A stretch of DNA of 64,000 bases from Pseudomonas deceptionensis (GTDB lineage: Bacteria > Pseudomonadota > Gammaproteobacteria > Pseudomonadales > Pseudomonadaceae): positions 2,563,501 to 2,627,500 of the forward strand of contig NZ_FNUD01000002.1 of the NCBI RefSeq assembly GCF_900106095.1, read 5' to 3'. The position numbers and the translations under genes are program-made. Of this stretch, positions 7,622 through 20,455 are shown in pieces. The stretch's first letter is position 1; every line of letters begins with the position of its first letter. Under the pieces are notes generated by a model. That model saw nothing but the letters and a program-made list of their open reading frames with translations, made no database searches and had not been told where the DNA came from.

Positions 7622-10021
7622 TTGAAGAAATCCACAGCAGCACCCAAAGCAGTTCCTCTCTGGCGTCAGCAGTTGCACTACCGACTCAAGGAAGGTGCAT
7701 TGATCGCTATCGGCGCCCTATGCCTGTTCTTGATCATGGCCCTGTTGACCTATGGCAAGGACGACCCCGGCTGGAGCCATAACAGCCGTGTCGTGGATGT
7801 ACAGAACTTTGGCGGCCCTGCGGGCTCCTACAGTGCCGACATCCTGTTCATGGTGCTCGGTTACTTTGCCTATATATTTCCGTTGCTGCTGGCGATCAAG
7901 GCCTATCAGATCTTCCGCGAGCGCCATCAACCCTGGCAGTGGAGCGGCTGGCTGTTCTCGTGGCGTCTGGTGGGGCTGGTGTTTCTGGTGCTCTCGGGTG
8001 CAGCCCTGGCCCATATTCACTTCCATTCCGCCGCAGGCCTGCCGGCAGGCGCCGGTGGTGCGCTGGGCGAGAGCCTGGGTGATCTGGCCAAAAATGCGCT
8101 GAATATCCAGGGCAGTACCCTGTTGCTGATTGCATTGTTCCTGTTTGGCCTGACGGTGTTCACTGACCTGTCATGGTTCAAGGTCATGGACGTGACCGGC
8201 AAAATCACCCTTGACCTGTTTGAGCTGATCCAGGGCGCGGCCAACCGCTGGTGGGCCGAGCGCAATGAGCGCAAGCAGCTTGTGGCTCAACTGCGGGAAG
8301 TCGATAGCCGGGTCAGCGAAGTGGTTGCGCCAAGCGTTTCCGACAAGCGCGAGCAAGCCAAGGCCAAAGAGCGGCTGATCGAGCGCGAACAGGCGTTGAC
8401 CAAGCACATGTCCGAGCGTGAAAAACACGTTCCTGCCGTCATTGCACCGGCCCCGGCCAAGGCGCCGGAACCGAGCAAGCGCGTGCAGAAGGAGAAACAG
8501 GCCCCGTTGTTCGTGGACAGCGCCGTTGAAGGCACGCTGCCGCCGATCTCGATTCTTGATCCAGCCGAGAAAAAACAGCTCAATTACTCCCCCGAATCCC
8601 TGGCGGCCGTTGGCCATTTGCTTGAAATCAAACTCAAGGAGTTCGGTGTAGAGGTCACGGTGGACTCGATTCACCCGGGGCCGGTGATTACCCGTTACGA
8701 AATCCAGCCTGCCGCCGGGGTCAAGGTCAGCCGTATTTCAAACCTGGCCAAAGACCTGGCACGCTCGCTGGCGGTCACCAGTGTGCGGGTGGTGGAGGTG
8801 ATTCCGGGCAAAACCACGGTCGGTATCGAGATTCCGAACGAAGACCGGCAGATCGTGCGCTTCTCCGAAGTGCTGTCGACCCCCGAATACGACAACGCCA
8901 AGTCCCCGGTAACTCTGGCCTTGGGTCATGACATTGGTGGCCGTCCGGTGATCACCGATCTGGCGAAAATGCCGCACTTGCTGGTGGCCGGTACAACCGG
9001 CTCCGGCAAGTCGGTGGGTGTGAACGCAATGATCCTGTCGATCCTGTTCAAGTCTGGCCCCGAAGACGCCAAATTGATCATGATCGACCCGAAGATGCTT
9101 GAACTGTCGATCTATGAAGGCATTCCGCATCTGTTGTGCCCGGTGGTTACGGACATGAAGGATGCTGCCAACGCTCTGCGCTGGAGCGTTGCCGAGATGG
9201 AGCGCCGCTACAAACTGATGGCCAAGATGGGCGTGCGCAACCTGGCGGGTTTCAACCAGAAGGTCAAGGACGCCCAGGATGCTGGCGAGCCGCTGGTCGA
9301 CCCGTTGTACAAGCGCGAAAGCATGCACGACGAAGCGCCGCTGCTCGTGAAGTTGCCGACCATCGTGGTGGTGGTCGACGAATTTGCCGACATGATGATG
9401 ATCGTCGGTAAAAAGGTTGAAGAGCTGATCGCACGTATTGCCCAGAAAGCACGGGCCGCCGGCATTCACTTGATCCTCGCCACCCAGCGTCCTTCGGTGG
9501 ACGTGATTACCGGCCTTATCAAGGCCAACATCCCGACCCGTATGGCGTTCCAGGTATCGAGCAAGATCGATTCGCGCACCATCATCGACCAGGGCGGCGC
9601 CGAACAACTGCTGGGCCATGGTGACATGCTCTACATGCCGCCCGGCACCAGCCTGCCGATTCGTGTGCACGGCGCGTTCGTATCGGACGATGAAGTGCAC
9701 CGGGTGGTGGAGGCCTGGAAATTGCGCGGCAGTCCGGACTACAACGAAGACATCCTTGCGGGTGTTGAAGAACCTGGCAGCGGTTTTGACGGCGGCAGTG
9801 ATGGCGGCGATGACGCTGAAACCGATGCGCTCTACGACGAAGCGGTACAGTTTGTACTTGAAAGCCGTCGCGCCTCGATCTCTGCTGTACAGCGCAAATT
9901 GAAGATCGGTTACAACCGCGCGGCCCGCATGATCGAATCCATGGAAATGGCCGGGGTTGTCACCTCGATGAACACTAACGGCTCGCGTGAAGTACTGGCG
10001 CCAGCCCCGATGCGCGATTGA
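7622..10021 (+). CDS. ftsK: DNA translocase FtsK
   Basis: 799 aa. Septum-located motor that pumps DNA toward dif and activates XerCD during division. The N-terminal ~200 residues contain four hydrophobic segments, followed by a short Ala/Pro/Glu/Lys-rich linker (residues ~230-300). Next comes the RecA-like motor with Walker A GTTGSGKS (Lys near residue 463) and Walker [14 protein letters not shown] winged-helix gamma domain follows at the C-terminus ([20 protein letters not shown]) for reading KOPS. The linker is short compared with E. coli FtsK, as is usual in Pseudomonas. The start is a TTG with AGGA about 11 bases upstream; no better ATG exists at the N-terminus. Confidence 0.97.
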   Translation: MKKSTAAPKAVPLWRQQLHYRLKEGALIAIGALCLFLIMALLTYGKDDPGWSHNSRVVDVQNFGGPAGSYSADILFMVLGYFAYIFPLLLAIKAYQIFRERHQPWQWSGWLFSWRLVGLVFLVLSGAALAHIHFHSAAGLPAGAGGALGESLGDLAKNALNIQGSTLLLIALFLFGLTVFTDLSWFKVMDVTGKITLDLFELIQGAANRWWAERNERKQLVAQLREVDSRVSEVVAPSVSDKREQAKAKERLIEREQALTKHMSEREKHVPAVIAPAPAKAPEPSKRVQKEKQAPLFVDSAVEGTLPPISILDPAEKKQLNYSPESLAAVGHLLEIKLKEFGVEVTVDSIHPGPVITRYEIQPAAGVKVSRISNLAKDLARSLAVTSVRVVEVIPGKTTVGIEIPNEDRQIVRFSEVLSTPEYDNAKSPVTLALGHDIGGRPVITDLAKMPHLLVAGTTGSGKSVGVNAMILSILFKSGPEDAKLIMIDPKMLELSIYEGIPHLLCPVVTDMKDAANALRWSVAEMERRYKLMAKMGVRNLAGFNQKVKDAQDAGEPLVDPLYKRESMHDEAPLLVKLPTIVVVVDEFADMMMIVGKKVEELIARIAQKARAAGIHLILATQRPSVDVITGLIKANIPTRMAFQVSSKIDSRTIIDQGGAEQLLGHGDMLYMPPGTSLPIRVHGAFVSDDEVHRVVEAWKLRGSPDYNEDILAGVEEPGSGFDGGSDGGDDAETDALYDEAVQFVLESRRASISAVQRKLKIGYNRAARMIESMEMAGVVTSMNTNGSREVLAPAPMRD

Positions 10022-10070
10022 CCTGCCCGGTTTTCAGCCGGCAGGTTCCAACTAATCAATGAGGATTTCC

Positions 10071-10691
10071 ATGCGTTTTGCCAGCATGCTTTTGCTACCG
10101 GTATTGGCTTTTTCTTCGCTTTCGGCTCATGCCGACGCTGACAGTGTGAAACGTCTTGGTCAATTGCTCGGGTCCGATACCATCACTGCACGCTTCTCCC
10201 AGTTGACGCTGGATGGCAGCGGCACGCAGTTGCAGGAAACCGCCGGTGAAATGTCGGTCAAGCGCCCAGGGTTGTTCTACTGGCACACCGATGCTCCAAA
10301 CGAGCAGTTGATGGTTTCTGACGGCCAGAAAGTCTCACTTTGGGACCCGGATCTGGAACAGGTCACGATCAAGAAGCTGGACCAACGCCTGACCCAGACC
10401 CCTGCCTTGTTGCTGTCGGGTGATGTGTCCAAGATCAGCGAAAGTTTCGATATCACCTCCAAGCAAGCCGGTGATGTGATGGACTTCACCCTCAAGCCCA
10501 AGACCAAGGACACGTTGTTCGACTCCCTGCGCCTGTCGTTTCGCGGTGGCAAGATCAACGACATGCAGTTGATCGACAGCGTGGGTCAGCGCACCAACAT
10601 CCTGTTCACCGGGGTCAAGGTCAACGAGCCAGTTCCTGCATCCAAGTTCAAGTTCGATATCCCGAAAGGGGCTGATGTCATCCAGGAATAA
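10071..10691 (+). CDS. lolA: Outer-membrane lipoprotein carrier protein LolA
   Basis: 206 aa periplasmic chaperone that takes lipoproteins released by LolCDE and passes them to LolB. It begins with a Sec signal peptide ([14 protein letters not shown]..., cleavage likely after Ala-His-Ala near residue 20). The mature part shows the LolA hallmark [12 protein letters not shown] and a long beta-rich chain. Start 10071 is chosen because GAGGA sits 5 bases upstream; a nearer in-frame ATG at 10059 overlaps that site. It lies 49 bases after ftsK, with a short palindrome between, and 28 bases before rarA. Confidence 0.95.
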   Translation: MRFASMLLLPVLAFSSLSAHADADSVKRLGQLLGSDTITARFSQLTLDGSGTQLQETAGEMSVKRPGLFYWHTDAPNEQLMVSDGQKVSLWDPDLEQVTIKKLDQRLTQTPALLLSGDVSKISESFDITSKQAGDVMDFTLKPKTKDTLFDSLRLSFRGGKINDMQLIDSVGQRTNILFTGVKVNEPVPASKFKFDIPKGADVIQE

Positions 10692-10719
10692 GCCCTGGAA
10701 GAGGTTTCAAAAGCTGCCC

Positions 10720-12041
10720 ATGGATCTGTTTCGAAGTGCCCCGATAGCCCAACCCTTGGCTGCCCGTTTGCGAGCAGCCAATCTGGACGAGTACGTCGGT
10801 CAGGAACACCTGCTTGCCCGCGGCAAGCCCTTGCGCGAAGCGCTGGAGCAGGGTGCGCTGCATTCGATGATCTTCTGGGGCCCGCCGGGTGTGGGTAAAA
10901 CCACCCTGGCGCGGCTGCTGGCAGAAGTGTCGGATGCGCATTTTGAAACCGTTTCGGCGGTGCTGGCCGGGGTCAAGGAGATCCGTCAGGCGGTCGAAAT
11001 CGCCAAGCAGCAGGCGGGCCAGTATGGCCGGCGCACCATCCTGTTTGTCGACGAAGTGCATCGCTTCAACAAGTCGCAGCAAGATGCGTTCTTGCCTTAT
11101 GTCGAAGATGGCACCCTGATTTTTATCGGGGCGACCACCGAAAACCCTTCCTTTGAGCTGAACAACGCACTGCTGTCGCGGGCGCGGGTGTATGTGCTCA
11201 AAAGCCTTGACGAAGCAGCCCTGCGCAAGCTGGTGCAGCGTGCGCTGACGGAAGACAAGGGCCTGGGCAAGCGAGACCTGAGCCTGAGCGACGAGGGCTT
11301 CCAGATTTTGCTGCGGGCGGCCGACGGTGATGGCCGGCGTTTGCTCAACCTGCTGGAAAACGCCTCGGACCTGGCCGAAGACCACAGTGAAATCGGCACC
11401 GACCTGCTGCATAACCTGCTGGGCGATACCCAGCGGCGTTTCGACAAGGGCGGCGAAGCTTTTTACGATCAGATATCGGCGTTGCACAAATCGGTACGCG
11501 GCTCCAACCCGGACGGCGCCTTGTACTGGTTTGCGCGCATGATCGACGGCGGCTGCGACCCGCTGTACATCGCCCGGCGCGTGGTGCGCATGGCCAGTGA
11601 AGACATTGGCAACGCCGACCCGCGGGCCTTGAGCCTGTGCCTGGCCGCCTGGGACGTACAGGAGCGTCTCGGCAGCCCGGAAGGCGAGCTGGCCGTGGCC
11701 CAGGCCATCACGTATCTGGCTTGCGCGCCAAAAAGCAACGCGGTGTACATGGGTTTCAAGGCTGCGTTGCGCAGCGCCGCCGAGTACGGCTCGCTTGAAG
11801 TGCCGCTGCATCTGCGCAATGCGCCAACCAAACTGATGAAGCAACTGGGCTACGGTGATGAATACCGCTATGCCCATGACGAGCCCGATGCCTATGCCGC
11901 TGGCGAAGACTACTTCCCGGATGAGCTGGAGCCGTTGCCCTTGTATCAGCCGGTCCCGCGGGGGCTGGAACTGAAGATCGGCGAGAAGCTTAAACACCTC
12001 GCGGCACTTGATCGCGCCAGCCCCCTGCAACGGAGAAAACC

Positions 12042-12045
<4 letters not shown>
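10720..12045 (+). CDS. rarA: Replication-associated recombination protein A (RarA/MgsA)
   Basis: 441 aa AAA+ ATPase related to clamp-loader subunits and acting at stalled replication forks. Walker [10 protein letters not shown] (Lys near residue 60), Walker [12 protein letters not shown], the sensor-1 segment [10 protein letters not shown], and a C-terminal tetramerisation region are all present at the family's normal length. Start at 10720 gives the typical MDLFRSAP N-terminus; the frame is open 15 codons upstream, overlapping lolA. The stop overlaps the GTG start of crcB by 4 bases, indicating translational coupling. Confidence 0.95.
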
Positions 12046-13713
<1,668 letters not shown>

Positions 13714-15108
13714 ATGGAGTTTCTGCCGCTGTTTCATAACCTGCGTGGCAGTCGTGTACTGGTGGTCGGCGGTGGGGAAATTGCCTTGCGCAAATCCCGG
13801 CTGCTGGCCGATGCCGGTGCGGTGCTGCGGGTTGTCGCACCCGCCATAGAGCCCCAGTTGTGCGAATTGATAAACAGCAGTGGCGGTGAGCAGGTATTGC
13901 GCGGTTATGTCGAGTCTGACCTCGAAGGCTGTGTCCTGATCATTGCTGCCACCGACGATGAGCCGTTAAACGCTCAGGTCTCCGCCGACGCCCGTCGTCG
14001 CTGCGTACCGGTCAACGTGGTGGATGCACCTGCCTTGTGCAGCGTGATCTTCCCCGCGATTGTCGACCGCTCGCCGCTGGTGATCGCCATTTCCAGTGGC
14101 GGTGATGCGCCGGTACTGGCGCGTTTGATTCGCGCCAAGATCGAAACCTGGATTCCTTCGACCTACGGTCAGCTTGCGGGCCTTGCGGCGCGCTTTCGAG
14201 CCCAGGTCAAAGGCTTGTTTCCAGACGTACAGCAGCGGCGCGGTTTTTGGGAAGACGTTTTCCAGGGTCCGATTGCCGACCGCCAACTGGCCGGGCAGGG
14301 CGCCGAAGCCGAGCGCTTGCTGCTGGCAAAGATCAATGGCGAAGCGGCCCAAACCACCGGTGAGGTTTACCTGGTAGGTGCCGGGCCGGGTGATCCTGAC
14401 TTGCTGACGTTCCGTGCCCTGCGCTTGATGCAGCAAGCCGATGTGGTGCTTTACGACCGCCTGGTGGCGCCGGCGATTCTTGAGCTGTGCCGTCGCGATG
14501 CCGAGCGTGTGTATGTCGGCAAGCGTCGTGCCGAGCATGCCGTGCCGCAAGACCAGATCAACCAGCAACTGGTGGACCTGGCCAAGCAAGGCAAGCGTGT
14601 GGTGCGACTCAAGGGTGGCGATCCGTTTATCTTTGGTCGTGGCGGTGAAGAAATCGAAGAGCTGGCCGCTCACGGGATTCCCTTCCAGGTGGTCCCGGGG
14701 ATTACCGCTGCCAGTGGTTGCGCAGCCTATGCCGGCATTCCGCTGACTCATCGCGATTACGCGCAGTCCGTGCGTTTTGTGACCGGGCATCTGAAGGACG
14801 GTACCAGCAATCTGCCCTGGAGCGACCTGGTCGCGCCGGCACAGACGCTGGTGTTCTACATGGGCCTGATCGGTTTGCCGATCATCTGCGAACAACTGAT
14901 CAAGCACGGTCGTTCGGCAGATACCCCGGCGGCTTTGATTCAGCAAGGTACGACGTCCAATCAGCGTGTCTTCACCGGCACCTTGAAAGACTTGCCGACG
15001 CTGGTGGCGGAACATGAAGTTCATGCACCGACCCTGGTGATTGTGGGCGAAGTGGTATTGCTGCGTGAGAAGCTGAAGTGGTTTGAAGGGGCGCAGTCTC
15101 AGGTCTGA
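13714..15108 (+). CDS. cysG: Siroheme synthase CysG (dehydrogenase/ferrochelatase and uroporphyrinogen methyltransferase)
   Basis: 464 aa bifunctional protein converting uroporphyrinogen III to siroheme, the cofactor of sulfite and nitrite reductases. The N-terminal part (residues 1-~205) is the NAD-binding precorrin-2 dehydrogenase/ferrochelatase module, with [13 protein letters not shown]. The C-terminal part (~215-464) is the SAM-dependent methyltransferase, with [15 protein letters not shown] and the [18 protein letters not shown] signature. The ATG follows the serS stop directly and its ribosome site (GAGG) lies inside serS, so the two are probably coupled. Confidence 0.97.
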   Translation: MEFLPLFHNLRGSRVLVVGGGEIALRKSRLLADAGAVLRVVAPAIEPQLCELINSSGGEQVLRGYVESDLEGCVLIIAATDDEPLNAQVSADARRRCVPVNVVDAPALCSVIFPAIVDRSPLVIAISSGGDAPVLARLIRAKIETWIPSTYGQLAGLAARFRAQVKGLFPDVQQRRGFWEDVFQGPIADRQLAGQGAEAERLLLAKINGEAAQTTGEVYLVGAGPGDPDLLTFRALRLMQQADVVLYDRLVAPAILELCRRDAERVYVGKRRAEHAVPQDQINQQLVDLAKQGKRVVRLKGGDPFIFGRGGEEIEELAAHGIPFQVVPGITAASGCAAYAGIPLTHRDYAQSVRFVTGHLKDGTSNLPWSDLVAPAQTLVFYMGLIGLPIICEQLIKHGRSADTPAALIQQGTTSNQRVFTGTLKDLPTLVAEHEVHAPTLVIVGEVVLLREKLKWFEGAQSQV

Positions 15109-15113
15109 CGCTG

Positions 15114-15222
15114 CCCTCACCTCAACCCTCTCCCGGAGGGAGAGGGGGCTGATTTGTGGTGTTTTTTGAATCCGCGTGCGTTCAGTCCCCTCTCCCCGTG
15201 GGAGAGGGCTAGGGTGAGGGGC
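15114..15222. repeat. Inverted pair of pyrimidine-rich palindromes
   Basis: A unit CCCTCAC...CCCTCTCCC-GG-GGGAGAGGG at 15114-15147 faces an inverted copy CCCTCTCC...GGGAGAGGGCTAGGGTGAGGG at 15187-15222. Each half folds into its own hairpin and the halves can pair with each other. This repeat type is common between convergent genes in Pseudomonas; here it separates cysG from the NAGGN operon. Confidence 0.8.
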
Positions 15223-15235
15223 TTTTGCCCTTGCC

Positions 15236-16423
15236 TCAGTTCCGGTTATCCCCCATCAAACTCTCCACCGACGGCACTCGCGTGTCGCTCTCCATCTGCG
15301 CATCGTGTTCAATTTGATGGCTGAAGCGGTCCAGCGAACCTTGCGCCGGCTGTGCATCGCTGGCAAAGACGGGCGGGCTGAGGATGTAGGCACCGAGCAA
15401 GCGACTCAACGCCGCCAGGCTGTCGATATGGGTACGCTCATAGCCATGGGTCGCATCGCAACCAAACGCCAGCAGGGCGCAACGAATGTCATGCCCGGCA
15501 GCGACCGCAGAATGGGCATCGCTGAAGTAGTAACGGAACATGTCTCGGCGCACCGGCAGTTCATGCTCGCTGGCCAAATGCAGTAAATGGCGCGACAAGT
15601 GATAGTCATAAGGGCCCCCCGAGTCCTGCATTGCCACACTGACCGCATGTTCGCTGGAATGCTGGCCTGGCGCCACCGGGGCAATATCGATCCCCACAAA
15701 CTCACTGACATCCCACGGCAATGCAGCTGCCGCGCCGCTCCCGGTTTCCTCGGTGATGGTAAACAGCGGGTGACAGTCAATCAGCGGCTGCACGCCACTG
15801 TCGACGATTGCCTTGAGCGCGGCCAGCAACGCGGCAACCCCGGCTTTGTCATCCAGGTGACGGGCGCTGATATGACCGCTTTCGGTGAACTCCGGCAGTG
15901 GGTCAAACGCCACAAAATCGCCGATATTGACCCCCAGCGAATCGCAGTCGGCACGAGTGGTGCAGTACGCATCCAGCCTTAATTCGATATGGTCCCAACT
16001 GATCGGCAGTTCATCCACGCCGGTGTTGAACGCATGCCCCGAGGCCATAAGCGGCAGCACACTGCCGCGAATCACGCCATTGTCGGTAAACAGGCTGACA
16101 CGGCTGCCTTCGGCGAAACGACTGGACCAGCAGCCCACAGGTGCCAATACCAGCCGGCCGTTGTCTTTGATCGCCCGTACGCTGGCACCAATGGTGTCCA
16201 GGTGTGCCGCGACGGCGCGGTCCGGGCTGCTTTGCTGGCCTTTGAGGGTGGCGCGCAAGGTGCCGCGGCGCGTCAGCTCGAAGGGGATACCCAGTTCATC
16301 GAGACGTTCGGCAACGTAGCGCACGATGGTGTCGGTAAAGCCCGTAGGGCTGGGAATGGCGAGCATTTCCAGCAGGACCCGTTGCAGGTACTCAAGGTCG
16401 GGTTCAGGGAGGGTGCGATTCAT
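15236..16423 (-). CDS. M42-family peptidase of the NAGGN osmoprotectant system
   Basis: 395 aa putative metallo-aminopeptidase/deacylase of the M42 clan. The metal ligands expected for the clan are present: AAHLDTIG near residue 67, a DDKAGV segment near 200, EETGSG near 235, and a late AFGCDATHGYE. Start 16423 is supported by AGGAG 6 bases upstream. It lies 73 bases downstream of ngg. This peptidase type is recurrently found with the two NAGGN biosynthesis genes, so a role in turnover or processing of the dipeptide is likely; the exact reaction is not known to me. Confidence 0.88.
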   Translation of the reverse strand: MNRTLPEPDLEYLQRVLLEMLAIPSPTGFTDTIVRYVAERLDELGIPFELTRRGTLRATLKGQQSSPDRAVAAHLDTIGASVRAIKDNGRLVLAPVGCWSSRFAEGSRVSLFTDNGVIRGSVLPLMASGHAFNTGVDELPISWDHIELRLDAYCTTRADCDSLGVNIGDFVAFDPLPEFTESGHISARHLDDKAGVAALLAALKAIVDSGVQPLIDCHPLFTITEETGSGAAAALPWDVSEFVGIDIAPVAPGQHSSEHAVSVAMQDSGGPYDYHLSRHLLHLASEHELPVRRDMFRYYFSDAHSAVAAGHDIRCALLAFGCDATHGYERTHIDSLAALSRLLGAYILSPPVFASDAQPAQGSLDRFSHQIEHDAQMESDTRVPSVESLMGDNRN

Positions 16424-16496
16424 GAAAACTCCTGAGGCAAGGCCGGCCGCGTCGTGTAAACGCGGCATGCACAGTGATGACGTTCAGCGCCGCCGT

Positions 16497-18242
16497 TTAA
16501 GGCGCGGGCTGACTGTGGGGGAAGAGCAAATCGATAAAGCGTTCGGCAGTGGGCTGCGGTTCATGATTGGCCAGGCCGGCCCGTTCGTTGGCTTCGATAA
16601 ACACATACTCGGGCTGGTCGGCGGCAGGGACCATCAGGTCCAGCCCGACCACCGGGATATCCAGCGCTCGCGCGGCGCGAACGGCGGCGGCAGCCAGGAC
16701 CGGGTGCAAGATGTCGGTCACGTCTTCAAGGCAACCACCGGTGTGCAGATTGGCGGTGCGGCGCACGGCCACTAACTGACCGGCTGGCACAATGCTCTCG
16801 TATTCATAGCCTGCAGCTCGCACGCTGCGCAGGGTTTCGGCATCCAGCGGAATCCGGCTTTCACCTTCGGTCGCCGCCTGGCGGCGACGGCTTTGGGCTT
16901 CAATCAGTTGGTGGACGCTGTGCAGGCCGTCCCCCATTACCTGCGCGGGGCGGCGTATGGCGGCGGCAACCACGTCGAAGCCAATCACCACAATCCGCAG
17001 GTCGAGCCCCTCGTGAAAGCTTTCCAGCAGCACCCGGCTGTCGAATGCCCGGGCTGCCTCGATGGCCTGTTGCACCTGTTCGATGCTGTCCAGGTCCACC
17101 GCCACGCCATTGCCTTGCTCGCCATCCACCGGCTTGACCACCACCCGGGAATGGCACTCAAGAAACGCCAGATTGTCATCGGCGGTGCCCGCCAGCTGCT
17201 GGGCAGGCATGTTCAGCCCGGCATTGCTCAGGATGCTGTGGGTCAGGCGCTTGTCCTGACACAGGCTCATGCTGATGGCGCTGGTCAGGTCGCTCAATGA
17301 TTCGCGGCAACGAATCCGCCGCCCGCCCTGACTGAGGGTGAACAGCCCGGCGGCCGCGTCGTCAATTTGCACATCGATCCCGCGTTTGTAAGCTTCCTCC
17401 ACCAGAATGCGGGCGTAGGGGTTGAGCCCCGCTTCAGGCCCGGGGCCCAGAAACAGCGGTTGGTTGATGCCGTTTTTACGCTTGATGGCAAAGGTCGAGA
17501 GGGTGCGAAAGCCCAGCTTGGCGTAGAGGCTTTTCGCCTGGGCGTTGTCATGCAGCACGGACAGGTCAAGGTAGCTCAAGCCGCGACTCATAAAGTGCTC
17601 GATCAGGTGCCGTACCAGCACTTCACCGACACCGGGTCGTGAGCACTGCGGGTCTACCGCCAGACACCAGAGGCTGCTGCCATTCTCTGGGTCATGAAAG
17701 GCGGTGTGGTGATTCAAGCCCATGACACTGCCAATCACCGCGCCGCTGTCCTCATCCTCCGCCATCCAGTAGACCGGGCCGCCCTGGTGCCGCGCCGTGA
17801 GCAGCGCCGGGTCGATGGGCAGCATTGAGCGCGCCTGATACAAGGTGTTGATCGCGCTCCAGTCCGCTTCACTTTGCGCGCGGCGTATACGGAAGCCGCG
17901 AAACACACGGGTGGCAGGGCGGTAGTCGGTAAACCACAGGCGCAAAGTGTCCGATGGATCGAGAAACAGCTGTTGCGGCGACTGGGCCAAGACCTGCTGG
18001 GGTGCGGCGACGTACAGCGCAATGTCGCGCTCGCCGGGTTGTTCATTGAGCAACTCATTCGCCAGACTGGCGGGGTTGGGGAAGGTATGCCCAATCAGCA
18101 ATCGCCCCCATCCGCAATGCACGGCCACGGGCAGTGCATCTAGCGGGCTGCCGTCTTCGGCAAAGCGCGCCTGCAGGCGTTCATAAGACGGTGTCTGGCC
18201 ACGCAGCAAGCGCTGGCTATAAGCTGTAGCGAGGGGTTTCAT
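16497..18242 (-). CDS. ngg: N-acetylglutaminylglutamine synthetase
   Basis: 581 aa fusion: a GNAT acetyltransferase domain (about residues 95-260) precedes an ATP-grasp ligase domain (about 285-575, with VVVKPVDGEQGNGV and VVGLDLMVPA). The enzyme makes the acetylated Gln/Glu dipeptide that is amidated to N-acetylglutaminylglutamine amide, an osmoprotectant of Pseudomonas and rhizobia. The start is 3 bases after the stop of the amidotransferase gene, so both are surely co-transcribed. The fused arrangement matches the described NAGGN synthetase. Confidence 0.93.
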   Translation of the reverse strand: MKPLATAYSQRLLRGQTPSYERLQARFAEDGSPLDALPVAVHCGWGRLLIGHTFPNPASLANELLNEQPGERDIALYVAAPQQVLAQSPQQLFLDPSDTLRLWFTDYRPATRVFRGFRIRRAQSEADWSAINTLYQARSMLPIDPALLTARHQGGPVYWMAEDEDSGAVIGSVMGLNHHTAFHDPENGSSLWCLAVDPQCSRPGVGEVLVRHLIEHFMSRGLSYLDLSVLHDNAQAKSLYAKLGFRTLSTFAIKRKNGINQPLFLGPGPEAGLNPYARILVEEAYKRGIDVQIDDAAAGLFTLSQGGRRIRCRESLSDLTSAISMSLCQDKRLTHSILSNAGLNMPAQQLAGTADDNLAFLECHSRVVVKPVDGEQGNGVAVDLDSIEQVQQAIEAARAFDSRVLLESFHEGLDLRIVVIGFDVVAAAIRRPAQVMGDGLHSVHQLIEAQSRRRQAATEGESRIPLDAETLRSVRAAGYEYESIVPAGQLVAVRRTANLHTGGCLEDVTDILHPVLAAAAVRAARALDIPVVGLDLMVPAADQPEYVFIEANERAGLANHEPQPTAERFIDLLFPHSQPAP

Positions 18243-18245
18243 CGA

Positions 18246-20018
18246 TTAGATTCCTTGTTCGCTCAGCCACAAATTCAGTGCTGCCAGTTGCCACAGTTTC
18301 GAGCCATTTAAAGGCGTCAACTGGCTTTGCGGGTGGGTCAGCAGTTGATCGAGCATCGCCGGCTGAAACAGCCCGCGATCCTGGCTCGGGTCCAGCAGCA
18401 AATCGCGCACCCAATTGAGGGTGTTGCCTTCCAGGTGCTTGAGCCCGGGTACCGGGAAGTAGCCTTTTTTACGGTCGATCACTTCGCTCGGGATCACCAG
18501 GCGTGCCGCTTCCTTGAGTACTTGCTTGCCGCCGTCCGGCAGTTTGAAGCGCGCAGGAATCCGCGCTGACAATTCGGCGAGGCGGTAATCAAGAAACGGC
18601 GTGCGGGCTTCAAGGCCCCAGGCCATGGTCATGTTGTCGACCCGTTTGACCGGGTCGTCCACCAGCATCACCGTGCTGTCCAGGCGCAAGGCTTTGTCGA
18701 CCCCGGCGTCGGCCCCCGGTCGGGCGAAATGCTCGCGTACAAAGTCCCCGGCCGCGTCATTGGCCGTCAGCCACTGCGGCTGCACCGTGGCCTTGTATTC
18801 GTCATAACTGCGATCGAAAAACGCTTCGCGGTAAGCGGCATACGGGTCGTTGGCGGCGTCGACTGGCGGATACCAGTGATAGCCGGCAAACAGTTCGTCG
18901 GCGCCCTGGCCGCTTTGCACTACCTTGCAGTGCTTGGCCACTTCCCGTGACAGGAGGTAAAACGCGATGCAGTCATGGCTGACCATCGGCTCGCTCATGG
19001 CCCGGAAGGCCGCAGGCAATTGCTCGATGATCTCGTGTTCGCCAATGCGCAGTTGGTGATGGCGGGTGCCGTAATGTTTGGCGATCAGGTCCGAATACTC
19101 GAATTCGTTACCGCGTTCGCCGCCTGCGTCCTCAAAGCCGATGGAGAAGGTCGACAGATCCTGTACGCCAACGTCCCGCAGCAAACCCACCAGCAAGCTA
19201 GAGTCGACCCCGCCCGAGAGCAGCACACCGACATCCACGGCCGCGCGTTGGCGAATAGCCACAGCTTGGCGGGTACTGTCGAGTACGCGGTCGCGCCAGT
19301 CTTCGAGGGTCAAGTCGAGTTCGTCGGCGTGGGGGCCGTAGGGCAGGGTCCACCAGGTTTTCTGCTCGGTGTGACCGCTGGCATCAATGCGCAGCCAGGT
19401 GGCCGGGGGCAGTTTTTCAATCCCGGCAATCAAGGTGCGGGGTGCGGGCACCACAGCGTGGAAATTCAGGTAGTGGTTGAGCGCGACCGGGTCGAGCATC
19501 GGGTTGATGTCGCCTCCCTTGAGCAGCGCCGGCAGGGTGGACGCAAAGCGCAAGCGCTCCCCGGTACGCGACAGGTACAGCGGTTTTACCCCCAGACGGT
19601 CGCGGGCGATAAACAGGCGCTGCGCATCGCGCTCCCAGATGGCAAAGGCAAACATGCCATTGAGCTTGGGCAACAGCGCTTCACCCCAGGCGTGATAGCC
19701 CTTGAGCAGCACTTCGGTGTCGCCATCCGAGTAAAAGGCGTAACCGAGGTTTTCAAGTTCGGCCCTTAGTTCGGGGAAGTTATAGATCGCGCCATTGAAT
19801 GCCAGTGACAGGCCAAGCTGATTGTCGATCATCGGCTGGGCCGAGCCGTCTGACAGATCCATGATTTTCAGTCGGCGATGGCCCAGGGCTATCGGCCCCT
19901 GACTGTGGAAACCCCAGGCATCGGGGCCACGTGGAGCGAGGTGGTGGGTGATGCGTTCGATGGCTGCCAGGTCGGCAGGTTGTTGATCAAAACGTAACTC
20001 GCCAGCTAATCCGCACAT
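18246..20018 (-). CDS. N-acetylglutaminylglutamine amidotransferase (AsnB-like)
   Basis: 590 aa class II glutamine amidotransferase resembling asparagine synthetase. Start at 20018 (AAGGA upstream) places Cys at position 2 (MCGLAG), the catalytic nucleophile of the glutaminase domain; the frame is open 39 codons further but that would bury the Cys. The synthetase domain carries the ATP-binding SGGVDSSLL near residue 272. First gene of the three-gene NAGGN operon; the family is annotated asnO or similar in Pseudomonas. Likely induced by osmotic stress, but no promoter motif could be assigned. Confidence 0.93.
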   Translation of the reverse strand: MCGLAGELRFDQQPADLAAIERITHHLAPRGPDAWGFHSQGPIALGHRRLKIMDLSDGSAQPMIDNQLGLSLAFNGAIYNFPELRAELENLGYAFYSDGDTEVLLKGYHAWGEALLPKLNGMFAFAIWERDAQRLFIARDRLGVKPLYLSRTGERLRFASTLPALLKGGDINPMLDPVALNHYLNFHAVVPAPRTLIAGIEKLPPATWLRIDASGHTEQKTWWTLPYGPHADELDLTLEDWRDRVLDSTRQAVAIRQRAAVDVGVLLSGGVDSSLLVGLLRDVGVQDLSTFSIGFEDAGGERGNEFEYSDLIAKHYGTRHHQLRIGEHEIIEQLPAAFRAMSEPMVSHDCIAFYLLSREVAKHCKVVQSGQGADELFAGYHWYPPVDAANDPYAAYREAFFDRSYDEYKATVQPQWLTANDAAGDFVREHFARPGADAGVDKALRLDSTVMLVDDPVKRVDNMTMAWGLEARTPFLDYRLAELSARIPARFKLPDGGKQVLKEAARLVIPSEVIDRKKGYFPVPGLKHLEGNTLNWVRDLLLDPSQDRGLFQPAMLDQLLTHPQSQLTPLNGSKLWQLAALNLWLSEQGI

Positions 20019-20455
20019 GGTGTGTAAGTCCTTGGTATTTCGGCATGTGGTGCTACAGGTTGAGGCGGCGCCTTTGCGGGGCGCCCGGTAGCGCTTGGGC
20101 CCGGTTTTAAAGGGCGATGCAGCGCCTGGCTGCATCGCCAGCCCATGCGAAGCGGGGCTAATAACACCCGCGGCGCGATAAATGACCGTGTTTTATCGAG
20201 TAACTGAGACCCGGATCGTTCAATAAAACTTACAAGAGGTCGATCAAGCAGACGCTTGCACGGGGCGCAAGGCAGGGGGCAGCCAGTAGTTATTTATGGG
20301 TGCCGGGTGCTTGTGAGGCGTTGGGTTGGTAGGCTCGTTTGGTCACTTGCCAGGGCATTTAAAGAGAGGTTGTCCAGGGCTTTATGCGCATCTGGATATG
20401 CGACAGGGCACCCTCAACGATAGCTGTTGAGCAATGCCATCCATCAGTGGGGCTA
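20019..20455. other. Upstream region of the NAGGN operon
   Basis: About 440 bases between the amidotransferase start and the convergent-side hairpin next to mnmC. It must contain the minus-strand promoter of the NAGGN operon. I see no gene, tRNA or clear promoter consensus. Confidence 0.4.

Noticed and set aside
10021..10046. ACCTGCC/GGCAGGT hairpin between ftsK and lolA as a terminator
   Set aside because: Seven base pairs but no T-run after it, and lolA follows within 25 bases, so read-through is more likely.
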